In this document: piece after piece, positions 8,699 to 17,640 of the stretch | How the letters are laid out: every line of letters starts with the position of its first letter | Position numbering within the stretch: position 1 is the first letter of the stretch | DNA from: Pararhizobium sp. YC-54 | Lineage (GTDB): Bacteria; Pseudomonadota; Alphaproteobacteria; Rhizobiales; Rhizobiaceae | DNA length: 64,000 bases | Direction of reading: 5' to 3' | Assembly (NCBI RefSeq): GCF_025847205.1 | Contig: NZ_JAOYTH010000004.1 | Coordinates: forward strand, 186,001 to 250,000 | Notes under the pieces: generated by a model | What the model saw: only the letters and a program-made list of their open reading frames with translations | Database searches by the model: none | Told to the model about the DNA's origin: nothing | Made by a program: the position numbers and the translations under genes

Positions 8699-10137
8699 TG
8701 AAGCGGAATAGAAAAGTCAAAATCCTTGCAACGCTCGGACCGGCATCGGGCGAAGAAGAGATGATCCAGAAGCTGCACGAGGCGGGGGCTGATCTTTTCC
8801 GGATCAACATGAGCCACGCCAGCCACGACATGATGCGCACGCTGATCAAGCGCATCCGCAGTGTCGAGGCGCGCTGTGGCCGTCCGATCGGCATTCTGGC
8901 CGACCTTCAGGGGCCGAAACTACGCGTTGGCAAGTTCGCCGCAGGCAAGGTCGATCTGGTCCCCGGCCAGACGTTTACACTCGACAACAAGGACGAGCCG
9001 GGCGACGCGACCCGTGTCTACCTTCCGCACCCGGAAATCCTTGAATCGGTCAAGGCCGGCCACCGGCTCTTGATCGATGACGGCAAGCTGCACCTGCGGG
9101 CTGACAAGGCCGATGGCAAGAGCATCGTCTGCACGGTCATCGCCGGCACCAAGATTTCCGACCGCAAGGGCGTCAGCCTTCCCGATACGCTGCTGAGTGT
9201 TGGCGCGCTGACGGAAAAAGACCGTGCCGACCTCGACGCCGTGCTCGAAACCGACGATGTCGATTGGGTCGCCCTGTCGTTCATCCAGCGTCCGGAAGAT
9301 CTCTCCGAAGTACGCAAGGTCTCGCGCGGCCGCGTCGGCCTGATGTCGAAGATCGAAAAGCCGCAGGCAATCGATCGGATCGACGAGATCATCGAGCTTT
9401 CCGATGCGCTGATGGTTGCCCGTGGCGACCTTGGCGTGGAAATGCCACTCGAGGCCGTTCCCGGTCTGCAGAAGCAGCTGATCCGCGCTGCCCGCCGCGC
9501 CGGCAAGCCGGTCGTTGTCGCCACCCAGATGCTGGAATCGATGATTTCGGCTCCGGTCCCGACCCGCGCTGAAGTGTCCGACGTTGCAACCGCCGTGTTT
9601 GAAGGTGCTGACGCGATCATGCTGTCGGCTGAATCGGCTTCCGGTGATTATCCGGTGGAATCGGTTGCCACCATGGCATCGATTGCCAGCAAGATCGAAA
9701 CCGATCCGCACTATCCGGGCATCATCTACGCCCAGCGTACTCCGCCGGAAGCAACCGGCGCCGATGCGATTTCGCTGGCTGCTCACCAGATCGCCGAGAC
9801 CCTGAACCTTTCGGCCATCGTCTGTTACACGTCGTCCGGCACGACCGGCCTGCGCGCGGCGCGCGAGCGTCCGCAGGTTCCGATCCTTGCCCTCTCGCCG
9901 GTGATCCAGACGGCACGCCGCCTGGCCGTGGTCTGGGGCCTGCACTGCGTCGTCACCTCCGATGCGACCGATCTTGACGACATGGTCAACCGCGCCTGCC
10001 GCATCGTTGCGACCGAAGGTTTTGGCAAGCCGGGCGACCGGGTGATCATCTCGGCCGGCGTGCCGCTCGGAACGCCGGGCGCCACCAATATGCTGCGCAT
10101 CGCCTATATCGGCTCTGACGGCCTCAGCGGCGTCTGA
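8698..10137 (+). CDS. pyk: Pyruvate kinase
   Basis: The 479-aa enzyme converts phosphoenolpyruvate and ADP to pyruvate and ATP, the last step of glycolysis. The N-terminal motif KILATLGPAS, the phosphate-binding RINMSHAS, the catalytic lysine region LMSKIEKPQAI and the metal-binding MVARGDLGVEMP are all present. The C-terminal domain follows after about residue 340. Length is normal for bacterial pyruvate kinase. The ATG overlaps the preceding DUF1036 stop by one base; a longer in-frame reading upstream is a shadow of that gene. A strong terminator follows. Confidence 0.98.
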   Translation: MKRNRKVKILATLGPASGEEEMIQKLHEAGADLFRINMSHASHDMMRTLIKRIRSVEARCGRPIGILADLQGPKLRVGKFAAGKVDLVPGQTFTLDNKDEPGDATRVYLPHPEILESVKAGHRLLIDDGKLHLRADKADGKSIVCTVIAGTKISDRKGVSLPDTLLSVGALTEKDRADLDAVLETDDVDWVALSFIQRPEDLSEVRKVSRGRVGLMSKIEKPQAIDRIDEIIELSDALMVARGDLGVEMPLEAVPGLQKQLIRAARRAGKPVVVATQMLESMISAPVPTRAEVSDVATAVFEGADAIMLSAESASGDYPVESVATMASIASKIETDPHYPGIIYAQRTPPEATGADAISLAAHQIAETLNLSAIVCYTSSGTTGLRAARERPQVPILALSPVIQTARRLAVVWGLHCVVTSDATDLDDMVNRACRIVATEGFGKPGDRVIISAGVPLGTPGATNMLRIAYIGSDGLSGV

Positions 10138-10160
10138 GCAAGCCTTGAACGCATGAAAGC

Positions 10161-10188
10161 ACCGCCGGAGCGATCCGGCGGTTTTTTT
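10161..10188 (+). terminator. Rho-independent terminator of pyk
   Basis: Perfect 9-bp stem ACCGCCGGA/TCCGGCGGT with GCGA loop and seven T, 23 bp after the pyk stop. Confidence 0.95.
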
Positions 10189-10259
10189 ATCCCTGCGCGT
10201 GCAGGTGAGAGTGTGATGCTAACGGGTTACGCGCCCTGCGGTTTCGCCGCAAAGCCAAA

Positions 10260-10865
10260 TTATGTGCGATTGCCGGCCAGCTTTTCCTCGAGGTCGCCAA
10301 GCTGCTCCTGTGCCTGGCGGTCGGCTGGATAGAGGTCGAGGAATTGCTCCAAGGCGCGCAGCGCCAGCTCGTCCTGTCCGGAGGATGTGAGGATCGCGGC
10401 CATTCCGGCAAGGGCTCCGAAATGACGTGGCTCGATCGCCAGAACCTGGTTGATGTCGGACATGGATTTGCGGTAGTTGCCCATCCGGAAATGCAGCGTG
10501 GCGCGCTGGTTCCAGCCTTCGACATAGTGCGGTGCAAGCGTGATGACCTGGTCGAAAATATCCAGCGCCGTTGCCTGGCGGTTGGTCTCGACCGCCTTGG
10601 ATGCCCATTGCATCAGGAGATTGACGGTGGCGCTACCGGAATCCTGCCACTCCACGCGGATCCGGTTGGAAATCTCGCGCGCCTTGTCCGAGTCGCGTTC
10701 CCGCTTCAATTCGGCAAAAAGCGTGTCGAGCCGCTGCTTGGGTGTCGTCAGTTCAGACGTCACCGAGGCCTGGCCTGCGTCAGCGGTAAGAGCAGGCGGG
10801 GCGCCGGCGAGAGATATAGCCAGCACACTGCCGAGAATCAAACGTGAAGACATGAGTTTAACCAT
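10260..10865 (-). CDS. Exported tetratricopeptide-repeat protein
   Basis: The 201-aa protein has a signal peptide (SSRLILGSVLAISLAGAPPALTADA) and about three TPR units. The clearest are VETNRQATALDIFDQVITLAPHYVEGW and YRKSMSDINQVLAIEPRHFGALAGM. TPR proteins act as periplasmic scaffolds; no enzymatic motif is visible. Starts at 10865 (MVKLMSS) and 10853 (MSS) are both possible and neither has a clear ribosome site. It is convergent with pyk, 122 bp apart. Confidence 0.8.
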   Translation of the reverse strand: MVKLMSSRLILGSVLAISLAGAPPALTADAGQASVTSELTTPKQRLDTLFAELKRERDSDKAREISNRIRVEWQDSGSATVNLLMQWASKAVETNRQATALDIFDQVITLAPHYVEGWNQRATLHFRMGNYRKSMSDINQVLAIEPRHFGALAGMAAILTSSGQDELALRALEQFLDLYPADRQAQEQLGDLEEKLAGNRT

Positions 10866-11023
10866 GGCAGATAAGGTAGTCCGCCATGGCCGAAGATCAA
10901 ATCAAATTTGAGACATCAAACTGATGAACCGGGAAGCAGGCTTTGTTGAAAGCAAGCTTGTCCGGACGCACTCAATCACATGTGATCGTTCCGGAAGCCA
11001 AAACTTCCGGCGCGCACGATGGA

Positions 11024-11149
11024 TCAGCCCTGACGGGCCTTGAAGCGCGGGTTCAGCTTGTTGATGATGTAGACGCGACCCTTGCGGCGAACCAGACGGT
11101 TTTCGCGATGACGGGCCTTCAGCGACTTAAGCGAATTTTTGATCTTCAT
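11024..11149 (-). CDS. rpmJ: 50S ribosomal protein L36, zinc-free type
   Basis: The 41-aa basic protein starts [18 protein letters not shown] and continues with [21 protein letters not shown]. This is ribosomal protein L36 of the form that lacks the four zinc-ligand cysteines. It is a stand-alone gene, as usual in alphaproteobacteria. Just past its 3' end lies a 7-bp hairpin (CCGGAAG/CTTCCGG, 10991-11010) with no clear T-run, possibly its terminator. Confidence 0.97.
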   Translation of the reverse strand: MKIKNSLKSLKARHRENRLVRRKGRVYIINKLNPRFKARQG

Positions 11150-11330
11150 TTTTCTGATCCGCAGTTTCGGCGAATTTAAAATCGCCGGTCTTTAACAATC
11201 AAAAGCGCGCTTGCAGACCGTTAAGGCCGAGCGCGCTCTTAGGGTGGCAGGCAAATAACCCGGCGTCGTAAAAGTGTCAACCGCAGAGAGCCTGTTTTCG
11301 CAGCGGTTGGCGGCTTTTCTGTGGGTTAAT

Positions 11331-11380
11331 ACCAAGTCTCGACGATAGAAACCTATAGGTCTCTATCGTCGAGACTTGGT
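11331..11380. repeat. 50-bp palindromic repeat, ACCAAGTCTC family, copy 1
   Basis: Nineteen-base arms begin ACCAAGTCTCGACGATAGA (11331-11349) and are matched exactly by 11362-11380. The centre, ACCTATAGGT, is itself palindromic. The right half matches the repeat at 58677-58707 at 19 of 20 positions (CTCTATCgTCGAGACTTGGT). It lies 8 bp after the purK stop and may end the purEK transcript, though no long T-run follows. Confidence 0.8.
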
Positions 11381-11388
11381 GTAAACCC

Positions 11389-12438
11389 TCAGGCAAGCCA
11401 GGTGACATGGCCCATTTTACGCGCTGGCCGCGCTTCTGTCTTGCCGTAAAGGTGAATCAGCGTATTGGGCTGGGCAAGCCAGACCGGCAGGTCGTCGATA
11501 TCGTCGCCGATCAGGTTCTGCATCACGCAATCGGAGTGACGTGCGCCATCCGACAGAGCCAGTCCGGTGACGGCGCGGATGTGCTGTTCGAACTGCGAGA
11601 CCACGCAGGCGGCTTCCGTCCAGTGGCCGGAATTATGGACGCGCGGGGCGATCTCGTTGGCGATCAGCGTGCCGTCGGCAAGAACGAAAAATTCGACGCC
11701 GATGACGCCGGTATAATCAAGCGCCGTCAGGATCGCCGTGGCGGCAAGCCGTGCGGCCTCTGCCGTTGCCCCGTTGATCGACGCCGGAACGGTCGAGGTG
11801 TGGAGGATGCCGTGGCGATGGATGTTTTCGGCCGGGTCGTAGCAGGCGATCGTGCCGTCGGTGCCGCGCGCGGCAATGATCGAGATTTCTCGCTCGAACG
11901 GCACGAAGCTTTCAAGAATCGACGGAACGCCGCCGAGCGCAAGGTGAGCACCGGCCGGATCGTCGTTCTCGCTGCGGAACACCCGCTGGCCCTTGCCGTC
12001 ATAGCCGAGGCGGCGGGTTTTCAGCACGCCCTTGCCGGAGAAGTCGGCGAGTGCCCGCTCAAGATCGTCCTGGCTGTCGATCGCGTGAAAACGCGCGGTC
12101 TGAATGCCGCAACCATTGAGGAACTGTTTTTCGGTGACCCGGTCCTGCGAGACTTCCAGAGCCTTGGGAGGCGGAAAGACGGGGAGGGAGCGGGCAAGAC
12201 GTTCGGCTGCATCAACGGGAACATTCTCGAACTCGTAGGTGACCACATCGCAGGCGGCAGCGAGCTGTTCGAGTGCTGCCGCATCGTCATAGGCGGCAAC
12301 GATCTGGCCGTTGGCGACTTGGGCCGCCGGACAGTCGACCTGCGGTTCCAGAATGATGGTGCGGAAGTTCAGCCGGGCCGCCGCCATGGCAAGCATGCGG
12401 CCGAGCTGGCCGCCACCGATGATACCGATCGTTCTCAT
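11389..12438 (-). CDS. purK: 5-(carboxyamino)imidazole ribonucleotide synthase
   Basis: The 349-aa ATP-grasp enzyme carboxylates AIR to N5-CAIR with ATP and bicarbonate in purine synthesis. The N-terminal glycine-rich [17 protein letters not shown], the segment [10 protein letters not shown], the ATP-grasp core [11 protein letters not shown], and [26 protein letters not shown] are diagnostic. Its start overlaps the purE stop by four bases (ATGA), so it forms a purE-purK operon. A palindromic repeat follows the stop directly. Confidence 0.97.
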   Translation of the reverse strand: MRTIGIIGGGQLGRMLAMAAARLNFRTIILEPQVDCPAAQVANGQIVAAYDDAAALEQLAAACDVVTYEFENVPVDAAERLARSLPVFPPPKALEVSQDRVTEKQFLNGCGIQTARFHAIDSQDDLERALADFSGKGVLKTRRLGYDGKGQRVFRSENDDPAGAHLALGGVPSILESFVPFEREISIIAARGTDGTIACYDPAENIHRHGILHTSTVPASINGATAEAARLAATAILTALDYTGVIGVEFFVLADGTLIANEIAPRVHNSGHWTEAACVVSQFEQHIRAVTGLALSDGARHSDCVMQNLIGDDIDDLPVWLAQPNTLIHLYGKTEARPARKMGHVTWLA

Positions 12439-12935
12439 GCCTTGTCCACGGGGTATTCGGCGACTGCAGCGCTCTGCTGTTCGCGCCAGTCGTCGAGGCG
12501 GTCAGCCAGATCGGGGTCGCTCAGAGCGAGCACAGCGGCCGCAAGCAGGGCCGCATTGACGGCGCCGGCGCGGCCGATGGCCAAGGTGCCGACGGGAATG
12601 CCGGCCGGCATCTGGACGATAGACAGGAGGCTGTCCTGACCTGAAAGGGCCTTGGACTGGACGGGCACGCCGAACACCGGAAGGGGCGTCATCGCCGCCG
12701 TCATGCCGGGCAGGTGGGCGGCACCGCCGGCGCCGGCGATGATCACCTTGAAGCCTTCGTCACGGGCGCCGCGGGCAAAGTTGATCAACCTGTCCACCGT
12801 GCGATGTGCCGAAACGATGCGGGCATCATAGGCGATGTCGAGGGCGTCGAGCGTGTCGGCGGCATTCTTCATGGTTTCCCAGTCGGACTGGCTTCCCATG
12901 ATGATGGCGACGGGCGGGGTGGCTGCTTTCGTCAC
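12435..12935 (-). CDS. purE: N5-carboxyaminoimidazole ribonucleotide mutase
   Basis: The 166-aa class I PurE converts N5-CAIR to CAIR. Diagnostic motifs are [37 protein letters not shown] and [17 protein letters not shown]. It is translationally coupled to purK by a four-base overlap. Confidence 0.97.
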   Translation of the reverse strand: MTKAATPPVAIIMGSQSDWETMKNAADTLDALDIAYDARIVSAHRTVDRLINFARGARDEGFKVIIAGAGGAAHLPGMTAAMTPLPVFGVPVQSKALSGQDSLLSIVQMPAGIPVGTLAIGRAGAVNAALLAAAVLALSDPDLADRLDDWREQQSAAVAEYPVDKA

Positions 12936-12965
12936 GTTGTTCGTTCCGCTCTTGAAAGGGTCGCT

Positions 12966-13169
12966 CTAGGCGATGATATCGGGAATGATCTGGTCCTCGA
13001 TCTTGGTGATCTTGTCCTTGATGACCAGTTTCTTCTTCTTCATCCGCTGGATGCGCAGGGCGTCACAGCCTGTCTGGATCATGGCATTGATCGCAACATC
13101 ATAGTCTTCATGTTCCTGCCTCAGACGCGCTACGCTCAGTCTGAGTTCGGCCTGATCCTGATCTGGCAT
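12966..13169 (-). CDS. YdcH-family (DUF465) small coiled-coil protein
   Basis: The 67-aa protein fits the DUF465 pattern: LRLSVARLRQEHEDYDVAINAM and the basic helix IQRMKKKKLVIKDKITKIED. Function is unknown in the family. The ATG at 13169 has GGGGA at a suitable distance; an in-frame ATG at 13217 would add 16 unlike residues and is rejected. It lies 30 bp upstream of purE on the same strand and may be co-transcribed. It is divergent from a second DUF465 gene at 13382. Confidence 0.8.
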   Translation of the reverse strand: MPDQDQAELRLSVARLRQEHEDYDVAINAMIQTGCDALRIQRMKKKKLVIKDKITKIEDQIIPDIIA

Positions 13170-13381
13170 GCAATGTTTCCCCGTCGGCGCCGGCAGCAGA
13201 TAGTCTGCTATCCGCATAAATCGAGCGTCGCTCTAGCACAGAATTGTTGGTAACGGGAAGTTATCCTTCGCCATGAATTCGCCTTCGACAAATGAAAAAT
13301 AGCATGGCACACTATCTCGGTTAATACGTGGAACACCCGGCATCTACCGATCGGGTGCAAGCAAAAGGAAGGGACTGCCAC

Positions 13382-13555
13382 ATGACCATTGAGGCTCATC
13401 TTGCAACGCTTGAGAAAAAACATGGTGTACTGGAGCAGGAGCTCCACTCGGCCCTGACCCAGCCGTCCGTCCAGGATCAGCACATCGCTGACATCAAGCG
13501 TCGGAAGTTGCGCTTGAAGGACGAAATCGAAAAGATTCGTTCTTCATCCCACTGA
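13382..13555 (+). CDS. YdcH-family (DUF465) small coiled-coil protein
   Basis: The 57-aa protein starts MTIEAHLATLEKKHGVLEQ and ends with the basic DUF465 helix IKRRKLRLKDEIEKI. A strong AAGGAAGGG ribosome site precedes the ATG. It is a paralogue of 12966-13169 and shares a 212-bp divergent promoter region with it. No function is established. Confidence 0.82.
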   Translation: MTIEAHLATLEKKHGVLEQELHSALTQPSVQDQHIADIKRRKLRLKDEIEKIRSSSH

Positions 13556-13751
13556 TTACGTAAAGCCAATCTCATTCATCGGGGGACTTGTGTTCCAGCG
13601 CATATAGTGATCACCGGAAAGCCAACGCGAAGTTTGAAGACCGGTTTCAAGCGCTGTTGATATGCGGACTTGGTTGATGCGGACATGACGTTCGCCAAAG
13701 TTCCGCAAGTATTGAGTTCCCCGATGACTGGCCCTTCACGGCCGAAATCCC

Positions 13752-14012
13752 TCACGACCAGAACTGATCCAGCCAGAGATTGACCCGGTCAAAGCCCGGC
13801 TTGTTGATGGCGTAAATCCGTTTCGTGCCGCTGGCCGACACGGAAACCAGGTTGGAATCCAGCAACGCCTTCAAATGCTGCGATACGGCAGGACGGCTGA
13901 TCGGCAATCCCTCGGCCAGTTCGTTCACCGTGCGTGGCGCACGCCGCAATTCCTCCAGCAGATATCGCCGGTTCGGATCCGAGATCGCATCGAAGGGATC
14001 AGCGTGTGACAT
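13752..14012 (-). CDS. ArsR-family winged-helix repressor
   Basis: The 86-aa protein has the ArsR/SmtB fold: DPFDAISDPNRRYLLEELRR, then recognition helix ISRPAVSQHLKALLDSNLVSV and wing ASGTKRIYAI. There are no Cys ligands, so it is probably not metal-responsive. It is shorter than typical members and ends LDQFWS. It lies 144 bp beyond the end of the TauE gene on the same strand; a small dyad GTAGAG-TTG-CTCTAC (14117-14131) sits in that gap. Confidence 0.87.
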   Translation of the reverse strand: MSHADPFDAISDPNRRYLLEELRRAPRTVNELAEGLPISRPAVSQHLKALLDSNLVSVSASGTKRIYAINKPGFDRVNLWLDQFWS

Positions 14013-14156
14013 AGGTAAAAGCTAGGAGAAATCAGGCCGCCCGGCAAGCAAATTGTGCAATGCGGCATAGAAATTTTGCCTCGCAGTATGCAAGCGCGGC
14101 GTGCAGAATTTCAGGAGTAGAGTTGCTCTACCCGAATCCCTGGCGGCGGTTGGGCG

Positions 14157-14933
14157 CTATCCCGCGGCAAGCGCGGCAAGTCCGTCATAGACGAGCTTCG
14201 ACCCAGCCAGGAATGCCATCGTATACATGAACGGGTAAAACACCTGCGGCTGCATGCGCCGGACCACCCAGGCGCCGGCCATGGTTGCCAGCATCGCCAG
14301 CGGAAACAGCGTCAGCGACGTCGTCAGGTTGCTGAGATCCAGCTGCCCGAGTGCAAAATAGGGAATGAGCTTGATGGCGTTGAGGATGGCGAAGAACCGG
14401 ACGATCGTGCCGGTATATTCGCGCGGCGGCAATTTCAGCGGCAGGGCGTAGATCTGGAACGGCGGGCCGCCGGCATGGGCCACAAAGCTGCCGTAACCCG
14501 CAAGACCGCCGAAGACCGTTGCCTGCACCGGTCTTTGCGGTTTGGCGGGTGTTATGATGCCCCGCCGCGCCCGCCAGAGATTATAGACGTAGCGCAGCAC
14601 GAAAAGAACGGTGATGGCGCCGATGATCAGTCTCAGCGCATCGCGCGGCACATAGGCTGCGGTTGCCCAGCCGATGGCGATGCCGACAAGGGCGCCGGGC
14701 AGCAGGATCGTCAGCGTCTTCATGTCGCCGTGCTTTCGCCATGTCCACAGCGCAACCAGATCCATGGCGATCAGGATCGGTAAAAGAAGCGCCGCCGCCT
14801 GCACCGGCGAGACGGCCAGCGACAGAAGCGGCACGCCCATCAGTGAAAGCGCCTCGCCCATGCCGCCCTTGCTGAAGCCGACGAGCAGGACCGCCGGAAT
14901 GGCGATGGCATAGAAGTGAAAATCGGGAAGCAT
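14157..14933 (-). CDS. TauE/SafE-family sulfite/organosulfonate permease-like protein
   Basis: The 258-aa integral membrane protein has about eight hydrophobic segments. The TauE/SafE hallmarks are VLLVGFSKGGMGEALSLMGVPLLSL near the N-terminus and the repeat-like GGLAGYGSFVAHAGGPPFQIYALPL in the second half. The family exports sulfite, sulfoacetate or related anions; the substrate here is unknown. The start at MLPDFHFYA (14933) is chosen because upstream in-frame sequence is not membrane-like. An ArsR regulator lies downstream. Confidence 0.88.
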   Translation of the reverse strand: MLPDFHFYAIAIPAVLLVGFSKGGMGEALSLMGVPLLSLAVSPVQAAALLLPILIAMDLVALWTWRKHGDMKTLTILLPGALVGIAIGWATAAYVPRDALRLIIGAITVLFVLRYVYNLWRARRGIITPAKPQRPVQATVFGGLAGYGSFVAHAGGPPFQIYALPLKLPPREYTGTIVRFFAILNAIKLIPYFALGQLDLSNLTTSLTLFPLAMLATMAGAWVVRRMQPQVFYPFMYTMAFLAGSKLVYDGLAALAAG

Positions 14934-15036
14934 GGGTATCGGTTGATCCTTTTGCTCGCAGGGTCTATCGCTTTTGCAGATCGAAATCGAGTAGGGATGG
15001 TGCGCGGTCGCGCATTTCACCCGGAACAGAGACATT

Positions 15037-15690
15037 ATGAGCAATACAGACAATCGCTGCCGCCTCGTCCTCATCGTGCCGGATATCGCCGATGTCGACA
15101 GCCGCGCGCAAATCCTCGGTGGCGCGCTGCGTGGCGGCGACGTCGCCTCGGTGATCGTGCCGCAATACGGGCTGGACGATCACACCTTCCAGAAACATGC
15201 CGAAGCACTGGTTCCGTTGATCCAGGACGCGGGCGCCGCGGCGCTGATTGCGGGTGACACGCGGGTTGCGGGCCGGGCGAAGGCCGATGGCCTGCACGTC
15301 ACCGGCAATGCCGCCGACCTTGCTGAAGCGATGGAAAAGTTTTCACCCAAGCTGATCGTCGGCGGTGGCAATGCGGCCGACCGTCACCACGCGCTGGAAA
15401 TCGGCGAAATCCGCCCGGACTATGTGTTTTTCGGCAAGGTCGATGGCGATATCAAGCCGGAAGCGCATCCGAAGAATGTGGCGCTGGCCGAATGGTGGGC
15501 CTCGATGATCGAAATCCCCTGCATCGTCATGGGCGGTACCGATCCGGAATCCGTGCTCGCCGTCGCCGAAAGCGGCGCGGAGTTCGTCGCGCTGCGGCTG
15601 GCCGTGTTTGCAGAACCGGAGCAGGCGCAGGCTATCGTTGCGAGCGTCAATGCGCTTCTTGACGAAAAAGCGCCACGGTTTGAAGCTTAA
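15037..15690 (+). CDS. thiE: Thiamine-phosphate synthase family protein
   Basis: The 217-aa TIM-barrel protein of the TMP-TENI superfamily joins HMP-PP and thiazole phosphate to thiamine phosphate in the canonical enzyme. Visible features are ALIAGDTRVAGRAKADGLHV, PDYVFFGKVDGD (in place of the usual gpvfxTxtK), EIPCIVMGGTDP and ESGAEFVALRLAVF. The divergence around the TxTK loop means a TenI-like or other role cannot be excluded. No other thi gene is nearby. It is 9 bp from the downstream Sel1-repeat gene, probably one transcript. Confidence 0.75.
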   Translation: MSNTDNRCRLVLIVPDIADVDSRAQILGGALRGGDVASVIVPQYGLDDHTFQKHAEALVPLIQDAGAAALIAGDTRVAGRAKADGLHVTGNAADLAEAMEKFSPKLIVGGGNAADRHHALEIGEIRPDYVFFGKVDGDIKPEAHPKNVALAEWWASMIEIPCIVMGGTDPESVLAVAESGAEFVALRLAVFAEPEQAQAIVASVNALLDEKAPRFEA

Positions 15691-15699
15691 GACATTTTC

Positions 15700-16902
15700 A
15701 TGCTGAACCGCCCTTATCCATCGCTGCGCCGTTTCCGGTTTCTTCTGCTGAACGTAGCCCTTCTGGCTTCGCCTTCTGCCCTTCACGCCGACGATGCGCT
15801 GCCGGGCGTGAACGGCGCTGCACCGGCCGTTGTGCAGGACGAAAACGACGAGGGCGTGGTTGCCAAGCGTGGCCGCATCACACCGTTCAACGGTGCGGCC
15901 CTGCCGGAGGGCGAAATCCCCCCATTGCAGTCTCCCGAGGAGGCCAGGAAGGCGGATGACGAGGCGAAGAAGGCCGATGCGAAAAAGCTGGAGCCTTCGA
16001 CCGGCGTCAACGTGCTGGAGCGAATGGGTGCCGAGCTGCCGGCCCTGCCGCAGGAAAAGCCGTTTGCAGGCAAGGCCGACGACGCCTATGGCGCGTTCCA
16101 GCGCGGCTACTATCTGACGGCGATGGAACTGGCTTTGCCACGGGCGCAGCTGGGTGATGCGGCAGCGCAGACGCTGGTCGCGGAAATCTTCTCGCAGGGG
16201 CTCGGCGTGGCCCGCAACAAGAAGGATGCGGCGTTCTGGTATGGCCAGGCGGCCAATTCCGGCGATCCCGCGGCCATGTTCAAATACGCGCTGCTGTTGA
16301 TGGAAGGCCGGGACGTTGCGCGCGACAAGAAAAAGTCGGAAGAGCTGATGAAGAAGGCTGCCGATCTCGGCAATTCTTCCGCGCAATTCAACTATGGTCA
16401 GCTGCTGGTCGCCGACATGCCCGGCGAAAAAGGCTTGAAGGCAGCGCTTCCTTATTATGAAAAATCGGCCGAGCAGGGCATTGCCGATGCGCAATATGCG
16501 CTGTCGCAAATCTATCTGAATGTCGATGGCATCGATGACAACAAGCGGGCGACGGCGCGCGACTGGTTGCAGAGGGCAGCGAAGGCCGGGTTCGATACCG
16601 CTCAGCTCGACCTTGCCATCTGGATGGTCGATGGCATTGGCGGTGAGCGCAATCTCGAGGAAGGCTTCAAGTGGATGTCGCGGGCGGCCGGAGGCGGCAA
16701 TGTGGTGGCGCAGAACAAGCTTTCGCATCTCTATGTCAACGCAATAGGCACGCGGCCCGACCCGATCGAGGCTGCCAAATGGTATGTATTGTCGCGCCGT
16801 GCCGGGTTGAAGGACGCGGCTCTGGAGGATTTCTACTTGGGGCTTACGGATGAACAGCAGAAGGCGGCGCTCAGTGCTGCCAACAAATACCGGTCGTCCT
16901 GA
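15700..16902 (+). CDS. Exported Sel1-like repeat protein
   Basis: The 400-aa protein has an N-terminal signal peptide (FLLLNVALLASPSALHA) and an acidic/Lys-Ala linker (about 30-120). About six Sel1 units follow, for example GDAAAQTLVAEIFSQGLGVARNKKDAAFWYGQAA and KSAEQGIADAQYALSQIYLN. Sel1 repeats form TPR-like solenoids used in protein-protein contacts, in rhizobia often in periplasmic regulation of envelope polysaccharide. No partner can be named from the sequence. The ribosome site is weak, suggesting coupling to thiE. Confidence 0.85.
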   Translation: MLNRPYPSLRRFRFLLLNVALLASPSALHADDALPGVNGAAPAVVQDENDEGVVAKRGRITPFNGAALPEGEIPPLQSPEEARKADDEAKKADAKKLEPSTGVNVLERMGAELPALPQEKPFAGKADDAYGAFQRGYYLTAMELALPRAQLGDAAAQTLVAEIFSQGLGVARNKKDAAFWYGQAANSGDPAAMFKYALLLMEGRDVARDKKKSEELMKKAADLGNSSAQFNYGQLLVADMPGEKGLKAALPYYEKSAEQGIADAQYALSQIYLNVDGIDDNKRATARDWLQRAAKAGFDTAQLDLAIWMVDGIGGERNLEEGFKWMSRAAGGGNVVAQNKLSHLYVNAIGTRPDPIEAAKWYVLSRRAGLKDAALEDFYLGLTDEQQKAALSAANKYRSS

Positions 16903-17007
16903 TCCTGTTTTTGCTGCAAGACTTGAACTTTCGGGGGTTTTGTGGTCTTGAAGCGCCGGATTGGCTGGCCGTCAGGGCGGCTCTCGGTTCTTTAGGGAAT
17001 GCTCCCC

Positions 17008-17571
17008 ATGAAAATCAACGGTAATGAAATTCGCCCCGGCAGCGTGGTTGAGCACAATGGCGGCCTTTGGGCTGCGGTGAAGTGCAATACCGTCAAGCCC
17101 GGCAAGGGCGGCGCTTTCAATCAGGTCGAACTGAAGAACCTGATCGATGGCACCAAGCTCAACGAGCGTTTTCGCTCGTCGGAAACCGTTGAACTCGTCA
17201 GCCTTGAACTCAAGGATTTCCAATTTCTCTATGAACAGGGCGATGCGCTGGTGTTCATGGACAATGAGAGCTATGAACAGCTGGAATTGCAGAAGGATTT
17301 TGTCGGCGATCGCGCCACCTTCCTGCAGGACGGCATGATGGTGACGGTCAAGCTTTACGACGAGAAGCCGATCGGCATCTCGCTGCCGGACCAGGTGGTT
17401 CTGACGATCGCGGAAGCCGATCCGGTGGTGAAGGGGCAGACGGCAGCGTCCTCCTACAAGCCGGCGATCATGGAAAATGGCGTTCGCGTCATGGTTCCGC
17501 CGTTCGTCGAGACTGGAGAGCGCATCCTGGTCGATACCAATGAAATTACCTATCTCCGCCGCGCGGACTGA
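17008..17571 (+). CDS. efp: Elongation factor P
   Basis: The 187-aa translation factor relieves ribosome stalling at polyproline. The N-terminal KOW-like domain has [11 protein letters not shown], with Lys33 at the tip that EpmA (PoxA) lysylates in Lys-type EF-P. The remaining OB domains include [20 protein letters not shown] and the C-terminal [21 protein letters not shown] suits ATG 17008; the ATG at 16999 overlaps that site and is rejected. A terminator follows. Confidence 0.96.
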   Translation: MKINGNEIRPGSVVEHNGGLWAAVKCNTVKPGKGGAFNQVELKNLIDGTKLNERFRSSETVELVSLELKDFQFLYEQGDALVFMDNESYEQLELQKDFVGDRATFLQDGMMVTVKLYDEKPIGISLPDQVVLTIAEADPVVKGQTAASSYKPAIMENGVRVMVPPFVETGERILVDTNEITYLRRAD

Positions 17572-17596
17572 TCCGCAGCGGCATATCTGAATTTCT

Positions 17597-17620
17597 CCGG
17601 CCGTTCCTGCGGCCGGTTTT
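17597..17620 (+). terminator. Rho-independent terminator of efp
   Basis: Stem CCGGCCG/CGGCCGG with a TTCCTG loop, then TTTT. Confidence 0.8.
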
Positions 17621-17640
17621 CTGTTCCGAAGGAAAGCCAA

